Notes: generated from the letters alone by a model not told the origin. 64,000 nucleotides of DNA from Vibrio sinaloensis (GCF_023195835.1 NZ_CP096199.1:682001-746000); one strand, 5' to 3'. Numbered from the stretch's first letter, positions 1 through 11,480 are shown. Program-made: numbers and translations.

Positions 1-2991
1 GACCGTTTTTATCTCGAGCTTACCCGCACCGGTCGTGCGGATGAAGAAACCTATCTCCATTTTGCCTTGGAACTGGCTGAGCAAGCTGATTTACCTGTGG
101 TCGCCACCAATGAGGTGGTGATCTTAGAAGAGTCGCTGTTTGATGCTCACGAAATTCGAGTCGCGATTCATGATGGCTATACACTAGAAGATCCTCGCCG
201 ACCTAAAAACTACAGTCCTCAGCAATATCTACGCAGTGAAGAAGAGATGTGCGAGCTGTTCGCCGACATTCCGGAAGCGCTACAAAACAGTGTGGAAATT
301 GCTAAGCGTTGTAACGTCACGGTACGCTTGGGCGAATATTTCCTGCCTGCTTTCCCTACCGAAGGGATGGAAGAGACCGAGTATTTGGTTATGAAATCCA
401 AGGAAGGGTTAGAAGAGCGCCTAGAGTTTCTTTTCCCTGATCCTAAGGTGCGCGCAGAGCGCCGACCAGAGTACGATGAGCGACTAGAGGTCGAGCTAGA
501 AGTGATCAATAACATGGGATTCCCAGGTTATTTCTTGATCGTTATGGAGTTTATCCAGTGGTCAAAAGATAACGGCATTCCGGTGGGTCCAGGACGTGGT
601 TCTGGTGCCGGTTCGCTGGTGGCGTACGCACTGAAAATCACAGACCTCGATCCGCTTGAATACGATTTGCTTTTCGAACGATTCCTCAACCCGGAACGTG
701 TTTCCATGCCCGACTTCGATGTCGATTTCTGTATGGATAAACGTGACCAGGTGATCGATCACGTGGCAGAAATGTATGGCCGCGATGCGGTTTCGCAAAT
801 CATCACCTTCGGTACGATGGCGGCTAAGGCGGTTATTCGCGATGTAGGGCGTGTACTAGGACATGGTTTCGGCTTTGTCGACCGTATTTCCAAGCTGGTC
901 CCACCGGATCCTGGAATGACGCTGGAAAAAGCGTTTAAAGCCGAACCCGCTTTGGTCGAGCTGTATGAAAACGACGAAGAGATCAAAGAGCTGATTGATA
1001 TGTGTCGCATCCTTGAAGGGTGTACACGTAATGCGGGTAAGCACGCGGGAGGGGTGGTGATCTCGCCAACCACCATTACCGATTTTGCGCCTATCTATGC
1101 CGATGCAGAAGGGCACTTTCCGGTCACTCAGTTTGATAAGAACGATGTAGAAACCGCTGGGTTGGTGAAGTTTGACTTCTTAGGACTTCGAACCTTAACC
1201 ATCATAGATTGGGCGTTGGGATTAATTAACCCGAGGCTTGAAAAAGAAGGCAAAGAGCCGGTTCGAATTGAGTCGATTCCACTCGAAGATCAAGCTTCTT
1301 TCAATCTACTACAAAACTCAGAAACGACCGCGGTATTCCAGCTTGAATCACGCGGGATGAAAGAGCTGATTAAGCGCCTACAACCAGACTGTTTTGAAGA
1401 CATTATCGCTTTGGTGGCGCTATTCCGCCCGGGACCATTGCAATCGGGCATGGTAGATAACTTCATCGACCGTAAGCACGGCAGAGAAGCGATTTCATAT
1501 CCTGATGAAACCTGGCAGCATGAGTCGCTTAAAGAAACGCTTGAACCGACTTATGGCATCATCTTGTACCAAGAGCAGGTGATGCAGATCGCCCAGATTT
1601 TGGCCGGTTATACCTTGGGCGGCGCTGACATGCTGCGCCGTGCTATGGGTAAGAAAAAGCCAGAAGAGATGGCCAAACAGCGCGCTGTGTTCAAAGAGGG
1701 CGCAGAAAACAATGGCGTCGATGGCGAGCTGGCGATGAAGATCTTCGACTTGGTGGAGAAGTTCGCAGGCTATGGCTTTAACAAATCGCACTCCGCTGCC
1801 TATGCGCTGGTTTCCTACCAGACGTTGTGGCTGAAAACGCACTATCCTGCTGAGTTTATGGCTGCGGTTATGACCGCTGATATGGATAACACCGAAAAGG
1901 TGGTTGGGCTGGTGGACGAGTGCCTACGCATGAAGCTCAAAGTGCTGCCGCCAGACATTAACGCGGGTCTGTATCGTTTTAACGTCAATGAAGAAGGGGC
2001 AATTGTCTACGGTATTGGCGCGATTAAAGGGGTGGGTGAAGGGCCCATTGAAGCGATACTCGAAGCGCGCAATAAGGGCGGCCACTTTAAAGATTTGTTC
2101 GATTTCTGTGCGCGTTTAGACTTGAAAAAGGTCAACAAACGGGTCATTGAAAAATTGATTCTGGCTGGAGCGCTGGATCGCCTTGGGCCTCACCGCGCGG
2201 CAATGATGGCTTCGCTGAATGATGCGGTTAAGGCTGCCAGTCAACACCATCAAGCAGAAGCGTTTGGTCAAACCGATCTGTTTGGCGTGTTAACTGAAGC
2301 TCCTGAAGAAGTCGAACACAAGTACACTAAGGTGGAACCATGGCCAGAGAAAGTGTGGCTAGAGGGAGAACGTGACACACTTGGCCTTTATTTAACCGGT
2401 CACCCAATAAATGCCTACCTGAAGGAACTTGGTAAGTACACCAGTTGTCGACTAAAAGACGCCACACCGACTCGCCGCGATCAAAGTGTGACGGTAGCGG
2501 GGTTAGTTATCGCTGCTCGAGTGATGACGACCAAGCGCGGCACTCGAATTGGTATCATGACTTTAGACGACCGTAGTGGTCGTATGGAAGTGATGTTATT
2601 CTCCGATGCGCTGGATAGATACGCTGAATTGCTAGAAAAAGACAAAATTTTAGTGGTTTCAGGACAGGTCAGCTTTGATGATTTCAATGGTGGTCTTAAA
2701 ATGTCGGCGCGCGAGGTTATGGATCTCGGTAGTGCGCGTGAAAAGTACGCGCGTGGTTTATCCGTTTCCATCGAACAATCGCAAATCAATGACCGATTTT
2801 TTGAGCGCTTTAGTCAAATCCTAGAGCCTCATCGGGCGGGGAGCGTCCCTGTCCATGTATACTACCAACGCTCAGATGCCCGAGCGAGATTAACGTTAGG
2901 TACAGAATGGCGTGTGACGCCGAGTGACGCTTTATTAGATGATTTAAAACAACTGCTTGGGAAAGGCCAAGTAGAACTCGAATTTAACTAA
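1..2991 (+). CDS. dnaE: DNA polymerase III alpha subunit (5' end missing)
   Basis: Replicative polymerase catalytic subunit. The frame is open from base 1, so about 996 residues are visible. The catalytic motif PDFDVDF has its aspartates at visible residues 238 and 240. If these are the E. coli catalytic D401 and D403 (known for the family), roughly 163 N-terminal residues, mostly PHP domain, lie outside the window. A clamp-binding motif QTDLFG starts at visible residue 757, where E. coli has its internal beta-binding site. An OB-fold region follows ([20 protein letters not shown]). accA starts 38 bases downstream on the same strand, the usual gammaproteobacterial arrangement, so the two are probably co-transcribed. 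Confidence 0.98.
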   Translation, partial: DRFYLELTRTGRADEETYLHFALELAEQADLPVVATNEVVILEESLFDAHEIRVAIHDGYTLEDPRRPKNYSPQQYLRSEEEMCELFADIPEALQNSVEIAKRCNVTVRLGEYFLPAFPTEGMEETEYLVMKSKEGLEERLEFLFPDPKVRAERRPEYDERLEVELEVINNMGFPGYFLIVMEFIQWSKDNGIPVGPGRGSGAGSLVAYALKITDLDPLEYDLLFERFLNPERVSMPDFDVDFCMDKRDQVIDHVAEMYGRDAVSQIITFGTMAAKAVIRDVGRVLGHGFGFVDRISKLVPPDPGMTLEKAFKAEPALVELYENDEEIKELIDMCRILEGCTRNAGKHAGGVVISPTTITDFAPIYADAEGHFPVTQFDKNDVETAGLVKFDFLGLRTLTIIDWALGLINPRLEKEGKEPVRIESIPLEDQASFNLLQNSETTAVFQLESRGMKELIKRLQPDCFEDIIALVALFRPGPLQSGMVDNFIDRKHGREAISYPDETWQHESLKETLEPTYGIILYQEQVMQIAQILAGYTLGGADMLRRAMGKKKPEEMAKQRAVFKEGAENNGVDGELAMKIFDLVEKFAGYGFNKSHSAAYALVSYQTLWLKTHYPAEFMAAVMTADMDNTEKVVGLVDECLRMKLKVLPPDINAGLYRFNVNEEGAIVYGIGAIKGVGEGPIEAILEARNKGGHFKDLFDFCARLDLKKVNKRVIEKLILAGALDRLGPHRAAMMASLNDAVKAASQHHQAEAFGQTDLFGVLTEAPEEVEHKYTKVEPWPEKVWLEGERDTLGLYLTGHPINAYLKELGKYTSCRLKDATPTRRDQSVTVAGLVIAARVMTTKRGTRIGIMTLDDRSGRMEVMLFSDALDRYAELLEKDKILVVSGQVSFDDFNGGLKMSAREVMDLGSAREKYARGLSVSIEQSQINDRFFERFSQILEPHRAGSVPVHVYYQRSDARARLTLGTEWRVTPSDALLDDLKQLLGKGQVELEFN

Positions 2992-3029
2992 GTTTGGTGG
3001 TTCGCTGCCAAATAATAAAGGATCTATAG

Positions 3030-3989
3030 ATGAGCCTGAATTTTTTAGAATTTGAAAAACCAATCGCTGAGCTGGAAGCAAAAATTGAAGCACTACGTGA
3101 TGTCTCTCGTCATGGTGGTGACTCAGGTGTTGATCTTGAGAAAGAGATCGAACAGTTAGAGAAGAAAAGTTTAGAGCTTAAAAAGAAAACCTTCAGCGAT
3201 CTTGGTGCTTGGGAAACGGCCCAACTTGCTCGTCATCCATTACGTCCTTACACATTAGATTACATCGAACATGTTTTCACTGAGTTTGATGAGCTGGCGG
3301 GTGATCGTCACTACGCGGATGACAAAGCGATTGTTGGCGGTATGGCGCGTCTTGATGGCCGTCCAGTTATGGTGATTGGTCATCAAAAAGGCCGTGAAAC
3401 CAAAGAAAAAGTGAAACGTAACTTTGGGATGCCAAAACCAGAAGGTTACCGTAAAGCCTTGCGTCTGATGCAAATGGCGGAGCGCTTCAACATGCCAATC
3501 ATTACTTTTATTGATACGGCTGGCGCTTACCCAGGTGTTGGTGCGGAAGAGCGCGGTCAGTCAGAGGCTATCGCGACTAACTTAAAAGTGATGGCTGGTC
3601 TGACGGTTCCTGTAATTTGTAACGTGGTTGGTGAAGGCGGCTCAGGTGGTGCTCTAGCTATCGGTGTTGGCGATTATGTGAATATGTTGCAGTACTCTAC
3701 TTACTCGGTGATCTCACCAGAAGGCTGTGCTTCTATTCTATGGCGCGATTCAGACAAAGCACCGCAAGCGGCGGAAGCGATGGGTTTGATTGCCCCACGC
3801 CTTAAAGAGCTAGAACTGATTGACGAAATCATCGAAGAGCCACTAGGTGGTGCGCATCGCGATCATCGCCAAATGGCGGCCAACATGAAAGCGACCTTAG
3901 TTCGTCAGCTTGAAGAGCTGGAAGCGTTTGATAATGACACGTTATTGGATCGCCGTTATCAACGTTTGATGAACTACGGATACTGCTGA
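3030..3989 (+). CDS. accA: acetyl-CoA carboxylase carboxyltransferase subunit alpha
   Basis: Alpha half of the carboxyltransferase that moves the carboxyl group from biotin-BCCP to acetyl-CoA, the first step of fatty acid synthesis, in the cytoplasm with AccD. The 319-residue length equals that of E. coli AccA. The N terminus ([21 protein letters not shown]) is typical, as is the oxyanion-hole glycine stretch [15 protein letters not shown]. It has an AAGGATC ribosome-binding site just upstream, follows dnaE closely, and is followed by a strong terminator at 4012-4040. No anomaly. Confidence 0.98.
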   Translation: MSLNFLEFEKPIAELEAKIEALRDVSRHGGDSGVDLEKEIEQLEKKSLELKKKTFSDLGAWETAQLARHPLRPYTLDYIEHVFTEFDELAGDRHYADDKAIVGGMARLDGRPVMVIGHQKGRETKEKVKRNFGMPKPEGYRKALRLMQMAERFNMPIITFIDTAGAYPGVGAEERGQSEAIATNLKVMAGLTVPVICNVVGEGGSGGALAIGVGDYVNMLQYSTYSVISPEGCASILWRDSDKAPQAAEAMGLIAPRLKELELIDEIIEEPLGGAHRDHRQMAANMKATLVRQLEELEAFDNDTLLDRRYQRLMNYGYC

Positions 3990-4011
3990 TAAGTGATCAA
4001 TGAATTAGGTA

Positions 4012-4040
4012 AAGGCTGAACTTAAGTTCAGCCTTTTTTA
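4012..4040 (+). terminator. accA terminator
   Basis: The palindrome AAGGCTGAACTTAAGTTCAGCCTT is followed by a T-run. It ends the dnaE-accA transcript before tilS. Confidence 0.9.
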
Positions 4041-4085
4041 TTGCCGATGATACACTAGGCTCAATGTTCCAGAGCAAAAAGCACT

Positions 4086-5405
4086 ATGAGTTTACAAGTC
4101 ACTTTTAACACCGTTATCGAACAGCACTTAACCACTGAAGGACGACTGGTTCTCGGGCTCAGTGGTGGTATGGACTCACGGGTATTGTTGGAGTTGATGG
4201 TCAACTTCGCGCGAAGTCGAGAGGTAGATTGTATTGCTGTGCATGTTCATCATGGCTTAAGTGCTAACGCTGACCTGTGGGCGCAACGTTGTAGAGACTG
4301 GTGTCAATCACTCAATGTGCCCTTGATGATTGAACACGTGCAAGTGGAGCAAGATGGACAGAGTTTAGAAGAGCGTGCTCGGCAACTGCGTTATGCGATA
4401 TTGCGCCCCTATATTCACAACAATGATTTGTTGCTGACTGGGCATCATGCGGATGATCAGTTAGAGACATTACTACTGGCGTTAAAGCGCGGCAGTGGGC
4501 CTAAAGGGTTGTCGTCGATGGCGTTAGCGATGCCGTTTGGCCACGGACAACTGGTTCGGCCGCTGTTGTCAGTGACGCGAGACGATATTGAACAATACGC
4601 GCAGCAGCAAAACCTTGAGTGGAACGAAGATGAGAGTAATCAAGATCCACGTTTTGATCGTAATTTTCTTCGCCATCATATCGTGCCACAACTTGCCAAG
4701 CGTTGGCCGCATATCCAACAAGCTTCGTTAAGAACGGCGCAACTCTGTTACGAGCAGGAATCACTACTTGATGAGTTGTTGGCAGAGCCGTTTGCACAGG
4801 CATTGAGCAGTGATCTGAGTTTGGATATAGAGACGTTAATTAAAGTCAGCGAAAAAGTGAGGATGAGGCTGCTCAGAATGTGGCTGGAGCATCTATCTGT
4901 GCGCATGCCTTCGCGTGAGCAGCTCAAGCTGATTTGGCAACAGGTTGCGCTGGCACAGGCTGATGCCAATCCACAACTGCAACTTGAGCAGGCTCAGGTT
5001 CGCCGTTTCCAAGGGCGACTGTACTTAGTGCGCCAATGGCAATCGCTACAAACATGGCAACAGAGCTTGACGCTTGATTCTCCTTTATTGCTGCCTGATG
5101 GGCTAGGCACGATCCATCTTCGGCCAATGGCGAGTGGTCAGTTGTCACTAGCAGCGCTAAGCCAAGCTGAGTTGAGGGTGACGTTTGAGCCGCAAGGGCT
5201 GTCGGCCCATCCGGCTGAGCGTGTTCATAGTCGCAAACTAAAAAAATTATTCCAAGAATATGGTATTCCAAGCTGGCTTAGACGTAGAACGCCTATAATC
5301 CTGTGCGGAGAGCAGGTGGTTGCCGTGGGTGATTTGTTTATCGATCGCCAGTTTACCGGTCAAGATTGTGAACTTGTCTGGGACAAGCTGCAACAGATTG
5401 TGTAA
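4086..5405 (+). CDS. tilS: tRNA(Ile)-lysidine synthase
   Basis: Makes lysidine at C34 of the CAU-anticodon tRNA-Ile so that it reads AUA; essential in most bacteria. The ATP pyrophosphatase PP-loop signature SGGMDS lies at residues 26-31. The middle part carries the conserved GHHADDQLETLLLALKRGSG motif, and the C terminus has the small TilS C-terminal domain (VHSRKLKKLFQEYGIPSWLR). It is 439 residues long against 432 in E. coli. It is transcribed alone after the accA terminator, and a cytochrome c gene follows 50 bases later. Confidence 0.97.
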   Translation: MSLQVTFNTVIEQHLTTEGRLVLGLSGGMDSRVLLELMVNFARSREVDCIAVHVHHGLSANADLWAQRCRDWCQSLNVPLMIEHVQVEQDGQSLEERARQLRYAILRPYIHNNDLLLTGHHADDQLETLLLALKRGSGPKGLSSMALAMPFGHGQLVRPLLSVTRDDIEQYAQQQNLEWNEDESNQDPRFDRNFLRHHIVPQLAKRWPHIQQASLRTAQLCYEQESLLDELLAEPFAQALSSDLSLDIETLIKVSEKVRMRLLRMWLEHLSVRMPSREQLKLIWQQVALAQADANPQLQLEQAQVRRFQGRLYLVRQWQSLQTWQQSLTLDSPLLLPDGLGTIHLRPMASGQLSLAALSQAELRVTFEPQGLSAHPAERVHSRKLKKLFQEYGIPSWLRRRTPIILCGEQVVAVGDLFIDRQFTGQDCELVWDKLQQIV

Positions 5406-5455
5406 AACTATATAGATAAAAACGTACAACTATCATGGAATTATAAGGAAGAGCA

Positions 5456-5770
5456 ATGAAGAAAATCGCTATTGGAATGGTAATCGGTTTAGGTTTAATC
5501 AGTGGTCAAGCATTCGCAGCGGGTGACATCGAAGCGGGTAAAGCCAAAGCCGCGGTCTGTGCTGCCTGTCATGGCGCTGATGGGATGGCGGTTATCCCTG
5601 GTTACCCACACCTCAAAGGCCAAAACGAGCAGTACTTGGTCTCTTCACTCAATGCTTATAAAGCGAAACAGCGCAACGGTGGTTTGGCTGCGGTCATGCA
5701 AGCTCAAGCAGCAATGCTCAGTGATGCTGACATTGCCAATCTAGCAGCTTACTACGCTAGCTTGAAATAA
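5456..5770 (+). CDS. small periplasmic c-type cytochrome
   Basis: A 104-residue class I cytochrome c with a Sec signal peptide ([21 protein letters not shown]). A single haem-binding CAACH motif has C35, C38 and H39, and methionines near residues 82-88 are candidates for the sixth iron ligand. It resembles the cytochrome c553/c5-like single-domain carriers of vibrios (family knowledge). Its electron partners cannot be read from the neighbours, tilS and glnB. It has a good AAGGAAG ribosome-binding site and its own terminator at 5787-5815. Confidence 0.9.
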   Translation: MKKIAIGMVIGLGLISGQAFAAGDIEAGKAKAAVCAACHGADGMAVIPGYPHLKGQNEQYLVSSLNAYKAKQRNGGLAAVMQAQAAMLSDADIANLAAYYASLK

Positions 5771-5786
5771 GCCCCGATTAGAAATC

Positions 5787-5815
5787 AGCCCGAGCCGTGA
5801 TGCTCGGGCTTTTTA
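5787..5815 (+). terminator. cytochrome c gene terminator
   Basis: A nine-base-pair stem AGCCCGAGC/GCTCGGGCT with a six-base loop is followed by TTTTATT. Confidence 0.9.
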
Positions 5816-5860
5816 TTGCCGGATGTTCGTGGAATAATAGCAACAATAACCATAGTTTAA

Positions 5861-6208
<348 letters not shown>

Positions 6209-6222
6209 TTCAAACATCCGAA

Positions 6223-6246
6223 AAAGAGCCCTATGGCTCTTTTTTA
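6223..6246 (+). terminator. glnB terminator
   Basis: The stem AAGAGCC/GGCTCTT with loop CTAT is followed by a T-run. It lies only 14 bases before the likely start of the next gene. Confidence 0.85.
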
Positions 6247-6259
6247 CTTTTATCCGCTT

Positions 6260-7111
6260 ATGAAAAAATTGCGACTTATTGCTTCTGTTTTCGTGTTGAG
6301 CTTAGCGACTTGGGTCGGCTATCAAACGGTGTTCACCTTACCGAATCAGTCGCAAATTCACTCTATTTCATCGCAAGGCATTAATTTGTCGTTGCACTGT
6401 TTCGAAAACAGCAACGCCAAGGTACTCGATGACAACGGTTTGCTGAGTGTGCTGGTGTGGAACATCTATAAGCAGAACAAATCAAACTGGCAATCGAGCT
6501 TAGACAGCCTGACTGAGGGAAAACAGTTGGTGTTATTGCAAGAAGCCAGTATGACACCAGAGCTCATCGATTGGATCGCTGAGCGGCAATGGTTTGCTAG
6601 CCAAGTGGATGCGTTTAAAGCCTTCCAAACCTCAGCAGGGGTTCTCAATCTCTCTTATGACTCACCGAGTAAAGCGTGCGCCTATACCGAGCTTGAGCCG
6701 TGGCTGAGGCTGCCTAAATCAGCACTGTATGCTTTGTATCCGCTTTCTAATGGACAGCAACTGGCGGTGGTCAACATACATGCGGTCAACTTTACCTATG
6801 GAACGACAGAGTATCGTCGTCAGTTGGGCGTGCTGGTGAATGAACTGCAACAACATCAAGGTCCGATTATTGTCGCTGGCGATTTTAATAGTTGGAGCGA
6901 AGAACGTTTGGCTGTGATGCAACAGGTGCTCGCGCAGCTTGAACTCAATGAAGTGGCCTATCAGCCGGATTTACGCACCCAATTTATCACTGGCTTAGCG
7001 CTCGATCATGTCTTTTATCGCGGTTTGACCCTAAAAACAGCAGAGGCGCCGAACACCGACGCCTCTGATCATAATCCATTGTTGGTCTCTTTTCGTCTCG
7101 CTACGCAATAA
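6260..7111 (+). CDS. yafD: endonuclease/exonuclease/phosphatase family protein (YafD-like)
   Basis: About 283 residues; member of the EEP (DNase I-like) fold family. An N-terminal hydrophobic segment (residues 5-22) suggests membrane anchoring or export. EEP motifs are visible: VLVWNIYKQ near the N-terminal domain, LLQEAS (metal-binding Glu), AGDFNSW, and C-terminal SDHNPLLV. These match the YafD family, and the gene sits before mltD as in E. coli. The start is placed at 6260 because an upstream in-frame ATG at 6233 lies inside the glnB terminator. No clear Shine-Dalgarno sequence precedes 6260. The true substrate is unknown. It overlaps the convergent Yip1-type gene by 11 bases. Confidence 0.85.
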   Translation: MKKLRLIASVFVLSLATWVGYQTVFTLPNQSQIHSISSQGINLSLHCFENSNAKVLDDNGLLSVLVWNIYKQNKSNWQSSLDSLTEGKQLVLLQEASMTPELIDWIAERQWFASQVDAFKAFQTSAGVLNLSYDSPSKACAYTELEPWLRLPKSALYALYPLSNGQQLAVVNIHAVNFTYGTTEYRRQLGVLVNELQQHQGPIIVAGDFNSWSEERLAVMQQVLAQLELNEVAYQPDLRTQFITGLALDHVFYRGLTLKTAEAPNTDASDHNPLLVSFRLATQ

Positions 7112-7787
7112 CGATATACACAGCCCAAATAAGGTAATAGGCCACCCAAGGTAGCGCAGATATCACCAAGGCTTGGCCGCGCTCGAACTCAGTCCAAGTA
7201 CCGACAGCCGCGTAGCCGAGAACAATGTACCATGGCAGCAACAGTGGGAATGAGCTGGCAAACTGAGACCAAGGGTTAGTCAGTGGCAACTTGAGCAAAC
7301 CATTGAGGCTATTAAGATCCGCTGCATAAACCAACACTTGACCATGCTTGAGCAGCACACTGACATAACTCGCCAGATCGCCAACAATTGCCGGGAAGGT
7401 AATCACCGCACTGGCGGCAAACCACTTCCAAAAGCCGTGCTGATGCTGACTTGGTTTGGTGGCCAGGTTGAACCAAAACGCCAGCATCAAGATAGTTAAG
7501 GTGCGTCCCGCAATGTCACTGATGATTTCACTTGCCATCAGCGTATCGGCATCGAGCAGCTCTAGTTGGGCTGGGTTGGTGACCGCCAGTTGGCCTTCGA
7601 GCGTTTGTTTGAGCCAGTCAAAGTTGACCATGTCAAAGTAGGCACCCCAAAACAAAAAGGGGGACAAAATTAAAAAGATGTAGGGCTGCCAACCCCAAGC
7701 GCCGCGTTGATAAAGCGCTAAGAAACAAGCGCTCGGCGAACGAAAAATATCGACGAGCATAACGAGGGGGTTACTGGAAGGGGTCAT
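7101..7787 (-). CDS. Yip1-domain integral membrane protein
   Basis: A 228-residue protein with about five hydrophobic segments (for example YIFLILSPFLFWGAYF and LLLPWYIVLGYAAVGTW). Its arrangement resembles the Yip1 family of small membrane proteins, whose bacterial function is not known. Its start overlaps the mltD stop by four bases (ATGA), so translational coupling with mltD is likely. The family call rests on overall pattern, not on a catalytic motif. Confidence 0.75.
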   Translation of the reverse strand: MTPSSNPLVMLVDIFRSPSACFLALYQRGAWGWQPYIFLILSPFLFWGAYFDMVNFDWLKQTLEGQLAVTNPAQLELLDADTLMASEIISDIAGRTLTILMLAFWFNLATKPSQHQHGFWKWFAASAVITFPAIVGDLASYVSVLLKHGQVLVYAADLNSLNGLLKLPLTNPWSQFASSFPLLLPWYIVLGYAAVGTWTEFERGQALVISALPWVAYYLIWAVYIVIA

Positions 7788-9349
7788 ACACTTACCTTAG
7801 TGACATCGACATACAGCTTTAACTTTTGACCAGGCTTGAGATACTTCTGTTTGCTTAGGTCATTCCATTTCACTATGTCTTTGGATTTAACTTTAAATTT
7901 ATTGGCAATACCGCTGATGGTGTCACCGCTGCGCACGTTGTAAAACACGGTGCGGATAATGGCGCCATCGGAACTGTTCTTCCAAATCACCAGTTTTTGG
8001 CCGACTCGTAAGGTATCTCTTGGACCCATACCGTTCCATTTAGCTAGCGATTGATGCGAGACTTTGTTGGCGCGCGCGATGGACCACAAACTGTCCCCAG
8101 AGGCAACAGTATGAGTCAATTTATATTTACCGCGCGCTGTGGCTTGCGTTTTCGCTAGGCGATTAGTCGCGCTCAGTGTGTACGCTTGATCATCCTTGGT
8201 CGAGGTCGGAATCATCAAATGCTGACCCACTCGGATGGTATTGCTCTTGAGATTGTTGGCGCGACGAATCACTTTGCTGGTGGTGTTGTACTTGCTGGCC
8301 AGTACGCTTAACGTATCCCCTGATTTGACCTTGTAGCGCACCACTTTCATGCCTTTACCACGGTTCGCATCTGCGGCTTGATTGAACTTAGTTACGCTGT
8401 CGACAGGTAATAACAGTTGATGCGGTCCGTCTGGCGCTGTTGCCCATTGATTGTACGCTGGGTTTAAGCTTTGCAATTGTTTTACTGAGATGCCAGCGTA
8501 GTTGGCGGCAATGGCCAGATCAAGCTGCTCTTTTGGATCAACCAGCTCGACCACTTGGCGGTTGGCGATGGCTGGAATCTCGATGCCGTAGTGCTGCTGA
8601 TTGGCGACGATGTCAGCCAGCGCGAGCAGTTTTGGCACGTAGCCACTGGTCTCTCTTGGCAAATCCAGTGAGAAGAAGTCGGTTGGCTTACCCAGTTTTT
8701 TGTTTTTGCGGATAGCGCTAGAGACGCGACCACCACCACTGTTATACGCGGCAATTGCGTGGTTCCAATTACCGTCAAAACGCTTGTTCAGATAGGTGAG
8801 ATAATCGAGCGCAGCATCGGTTGCTGCGGCAACATCACGTCGGCCGTCGTACCAGAAATTCTGCTTCAAACCGTACATCTCGCCGGTGCCTGGCACAAAC
8901 TGCCACAAGCCCGCAGCACTACCGTGAGAATAGGCAAAGGCATCGAAAGAGCTCTCGACCACAGGCAGTAGTGCCAGTTCGAGCGGCAATCCACGCTGCT
9001 CGATTTTTTCAGTGATCAGATAGAGAAACGGTTCGGCGCGTTTCGATACGGTTTTTAGATGATTGGGGTGCTTTAAATACCAAGTTCGGTAGTAATCGAC
9101 ACTTTTGTGCTCTGGAATGGGCAACTCTAATTGCATAGCAATCCGCTGCCACACATCCTGCTGAGTTTGTGGCGTCACTTTAGGATGCGGTTTAGCCACA
9201 GGCTTCACCACTTCAGTCTGAGGCTTGATTGGATGTGTTGATGTTGGTTGATTGGTGTCTGGAGTAACGGCTTCTCCAGTCTCTGTCGGCTGGGTAAGCT
9301 GACAACCTGCTAACAGAAGTGCTAATACCCAGCTGTGTTGTACTCGCAT
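7784..9349 (-). CDS. mltD: membrane-bound lytic murein transglycosylase D
   Basis: Outer-membrane lipoprotein that cleaves peptidoglycan glycan strands to 1,6-anhydro ends. Of 521 residues, the lipobox LLLAGC has its cysteine at 16. The SLT domain carries the catalytic glutamate at about 132 in LLPVVESSFDAFAYSHGSAA, plus the NSGGGRV motif. Three C-terminal LysM repeats follow, each with a GDTLSVLA, GDSLWSIA or GDTISGIA core. E. coli MltD is somewhat shorter with fewer LysM units. gloB lies upstream on the same strand, as in E. coli. Confidence 0.97.
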   Translation of the reverse strand: MRVQHSWVLALLLAGCQLTQPTETGEAVTPDTNQPTSTHPIKPQTEVVKPVAKPHPKVTPQTQQDVWQRIAMQLELPIPEHKSVDYYRTWYLKHPNHLKTVSKRAEPFLYLITEKIEQRGLPLELALLPVVESSFDAFAYSHGSAAGLWQFVPGTGEMYGLKQNFWYDGRRDVAAATDAALDYLTYLNKRFDGNWNHAIAAYNSGGGRVSSAIRKNKKLGKPTDFFSLDLPRETSGYVPKLLALADIVANQQHYGIEIPAIANRQVVELVDPKEQLDLAIAANYAGISVKQLQSLNPAYNQWATAPDGPHQLLLPVDSVTKFNQAADANRGKGMKVVRYKVKSGDTLSVLASKYNTTSKVIRRANNLKSNTIRVGQHLMIPTSTKDDQAYTLSATNRLAKTQATARGKYKLTHTVASGDSLWSIARANKVSHQSLAKWNGMGPRDTLRVGQKLVIWKNSSDGAIIRTVFYNVRSGDTISGIANKFKVKSKDIVKWNDLSKQKYLKPGQKLKLYVDVTKVSV

Positions 9350-9419
9350 TTCACAGCCCTTTTTGTTTTTGGCTGGTGATAATACTTGTCACAATAACGA
9401 GGTGACAAGCAGCAAATCG

Positions 9420-10178
9420 TTAAAATTCGTTCTTCCACTCACGTAATGCAGTAAAAATGGCGAGTGGGTCGGTTTGTGAAGTCCGATTTGCGACCGAGCG
9501 CATTACGCTAGGCTGATCGGTGCGTAAAAAAGGGTTGATCCACTTTTCACGACCAATTGTGGTGGGGAGGGTGGGCTGGTTTTGTGCTCGTAGCCGATTC
9601 ACCTCATCGCGATATTTGTGTAGTTGCGCATTATCCGGCTCCACCGCCAATGCAAAGGCGACGTTACTTGCTGTGTATTCATGGGCGCAAAAGACCTCAG
9701 TTTCCTGTGGTAGCGCAGCCAATTTCGACAGCGAGGTGTACATCTGCTCCATCGTGCCTTCAAAGACACGTCCACAGCCGGCAGAAAAAAGTACATCGCC
9801 ACAAAACAGTTTTCCATCGCCGACATAACCAATGTGACCTGCGGTGTGACCTTCTAAGCCGAGGACCAGAAACACTTCATCGAACAGCTCGATCTGCTCT
9901 CCGGGATCAACCGCGTGGGTTAAGGTTGGAATGGGCTCATTAGCTGGGCCGACCACATCGACATTCGGAAACTGGCGCACTAACTCGGACACGCCACCAA
10001 TATGGTCATTATGGTGATGGGTAATTAATATCGCTTCCAAACTCAGTTGGTGCCGTTCTAGGTAAGCTAAAACTGGAGCGGCATCACCTGGGTCAACTAC
10101 TGCACAACGCTGATCGCTATTTTCAATTAGCCAGATGTAATTATCGTTAAATGCGGGTATGCTTTTGATATTCAACAT
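9420..10178 (-). CDS. gloB: hydroxyacylglutathione hydrolase (glyoxalase II)
   Basis: Hydrolyses S-D-lactoylglutathione to D-lactate and glutathione, finishing methylglyoxal detoxification. It is a 252-residue metallo-beta-lactamase-fold protein. The binuclear metal motif THHHNDH is at residues 53-59, with further ligands in [22 protein letters not shown] and the C-terminal CAHEYT. A GGGAGA ribosome-binding site precedes the ATG. It is divergent from the yafS-like methyltransferase, with only 38 bases between the starts, so the promoters must overlap. Confidence 0.97.
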   Translation of the reverse strand: MLNIKSIPAFNDNYIWLIENSDQRCAVVDPGDAAPVLAYLERHQLSLEAILITHHHNDHIGGVSELVRQFPNVDVVGPANEPIPTLTHAVDPGEQIELFDEVFLVLGLEGHTAGHIGYVGDGKLFCGDVLFSAGCGRVFEGTMEQMYTSLSKLAALPQETEVFCAHEYTASNVAFALAVEPDNAQLHKYRDEVNRLRAQNQPTLPTTIGREKWINPFLRTDQPSVMRSVANRTSQTDPLAIFTALREWKNEF

Positions 10179-10216
10179 GGTTGTTTCTCCCGTTAGCAGA
10201 GTGAAGCAGGTTAACT

Positions 10217-10960
10217 ATGAAGCCAGCGCGTAGCAAGAAGAAGTTTGAAAAGCCTCATTCATGGTCTCAGCTTAAGAATGGCCAATGGGTCAGTGAGTCT
10301 ATCCAAACGCGCATCGACGAGTGGTGTCCGAAGTTATTTGGTTATCATCTGCTCAAACTCGGCGGCCTCAGTTGTGAGTTAACCAGCTTCAATTGCAACA
10401 TTCAACATCAAGTTCATCTCGATACGCACAATCCCTTACACAACGTCATCGCCGACTGTTATGAACTCCCTTTTATTGAAAAAAGTTTTGATACCGTGCT
10501 GGTGGCTCATCAACTTGATTACTGCAGCGATCCTCACCGTCTACTGCGCGAAGTTGACCGAGTGATGATGGATGATGGCTATCTGATTATTACTGGTTTC
10601 AACCCGTTGAGTTTCACCGGGTTGGCAAGTTTGATGCCGTGGAGAAAAAACAATTTGCCTTGGAGTGGGCGGATGTTTACCCCGAATCGAGTCAAGGACT
10701 GGTTAGGACTATTGAACTATCAGGTTATTGAGTGTGACCGCTATGCGTTATTTCCTATGCAGCGCTATCGCACTATGTGGACTTGGTTAGAAAACAGTTT
10801 AGGTGATTGGGCGGCGCCGATGGGCAGCTTGTACTTTATTGTGGCGCGAAAACGAACCTATCCACTTAAACCATTGAAGCCGCACTGGAAGCTAAAACGA
10901 AAATTGACGCCACTGGGCGTCAATTACAAGCTGTCGAGCCGTCAACATCGACAAGGTTAG
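10217..10960 (+). CDS. yafS: class I SAM-dependent methyltransferase (YafS-like)
   Basis: A 247-residue protein of the methyltransferase type 11 group. Visible signs are the acidic strand-loop region [27 protein letters not shown] and the following [24 protein letters not shown], typical of Rossmann-fold methyltransferases. The glycine-rich motif I is weak ([11 protein letters not shown]). It occupies the gloB-yafS-rnhA position seen in E. coli. The substrate is unknown. Its 3' end overlaps the convergent rnhA by four bases. Confidence 0.85.
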   Translation: MKPARSKKKFEKPHSWSQLKNGQWVSESIQTRIDEWCPKLFGYHLLKLGGLSCELTSFNCNIQHQVHLDTHNPLHNVIADCYELPFIEKSFDTVLVAHQLDYCSDPHRLLREVDRVMMDDGYLIITGFNPLSFTGLASLMPWRKNNLPWSGRMFTPNRVKDWLGLLNYQVIECDRYALFPMQRYRTMWTWLENSLGDWAAPMGSLYFIVARKRTYPLKPLKPHWKLKRKLTPLGVNYKLSSRQHRQG

Positions 10961-11424
10961 TTGGCAGCGATGTATCCGCTGTCTTCTTCGGTTGGGTTTT
11001 CTGCGGCAGCGCGAGCGAGCTCATCGCACATCTCGTTTTCGCGATGGCCTGCGTGCCCCTTGACCCAACGCCAGTCGATTTGGTGACGCTGAGTTTCGGC
11101 ATCGAGCGCTTGCCATAAGTCGGCATTTTTGACCGGCTTTTTATCGGCGGTTTTCCAGCCGCGCTTTTTCCAGTTGTGGATCCACTGGGTGATCCCTTGG
11201 CGAACGTATTGACTGTCGGTGGTGAGGATGACATTGCACGGCTCTTTGAGGGTTTTCAGAGCGACGATGGTGGCCATCATTTCCATGCGGTTATTGGTGG
11301 TGAGCGTGTAGCCCTTAGCTAAGGTTTTTTCGGTTTGCTTGTAACGCAGCACGATGCCGTAGCCCCCAGGCCCCGGGTTGCCTAAACAAGAGCCATCAGT
11401 GAAAATTTCCACCTGTTTCGTCAT
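10957..11424 (-). CDS. rnhA: ribonuclease HI
   Basis: Degrades the RNA strand of RNA-DNA hybrids. It is 155 residues, the same as E. coli. The metal-binding catalytic residues D10, E48, D70 and D134 are all present at the E. coli positions, with H124 in the flexible loop. It is divergent from dnaQ with 56 bases between starts, the classic rnhA-dnaQ divergent pair with overlapping promoters. Confidence 0.98.
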   Translation of the reverse strand: MTKQVEIFTDGSCLGNPGPGGYGIVLRYKQTEKTLAKGYTLTTNNRMEMMATIVALKTLKEPCNVILTTDSQYVRQGITQWIHNWKKRGWKTADKKPVKNADLWQALDAETQRHQIDWRWVKGHAGHRENEMCDELARAAAENPTEEDSGYIAAN

Positions 11425-11480
11425 GATTTGATACTATTGGGTTAAGCATATTATTGGCATAGTCTGACACACATTTTGTT

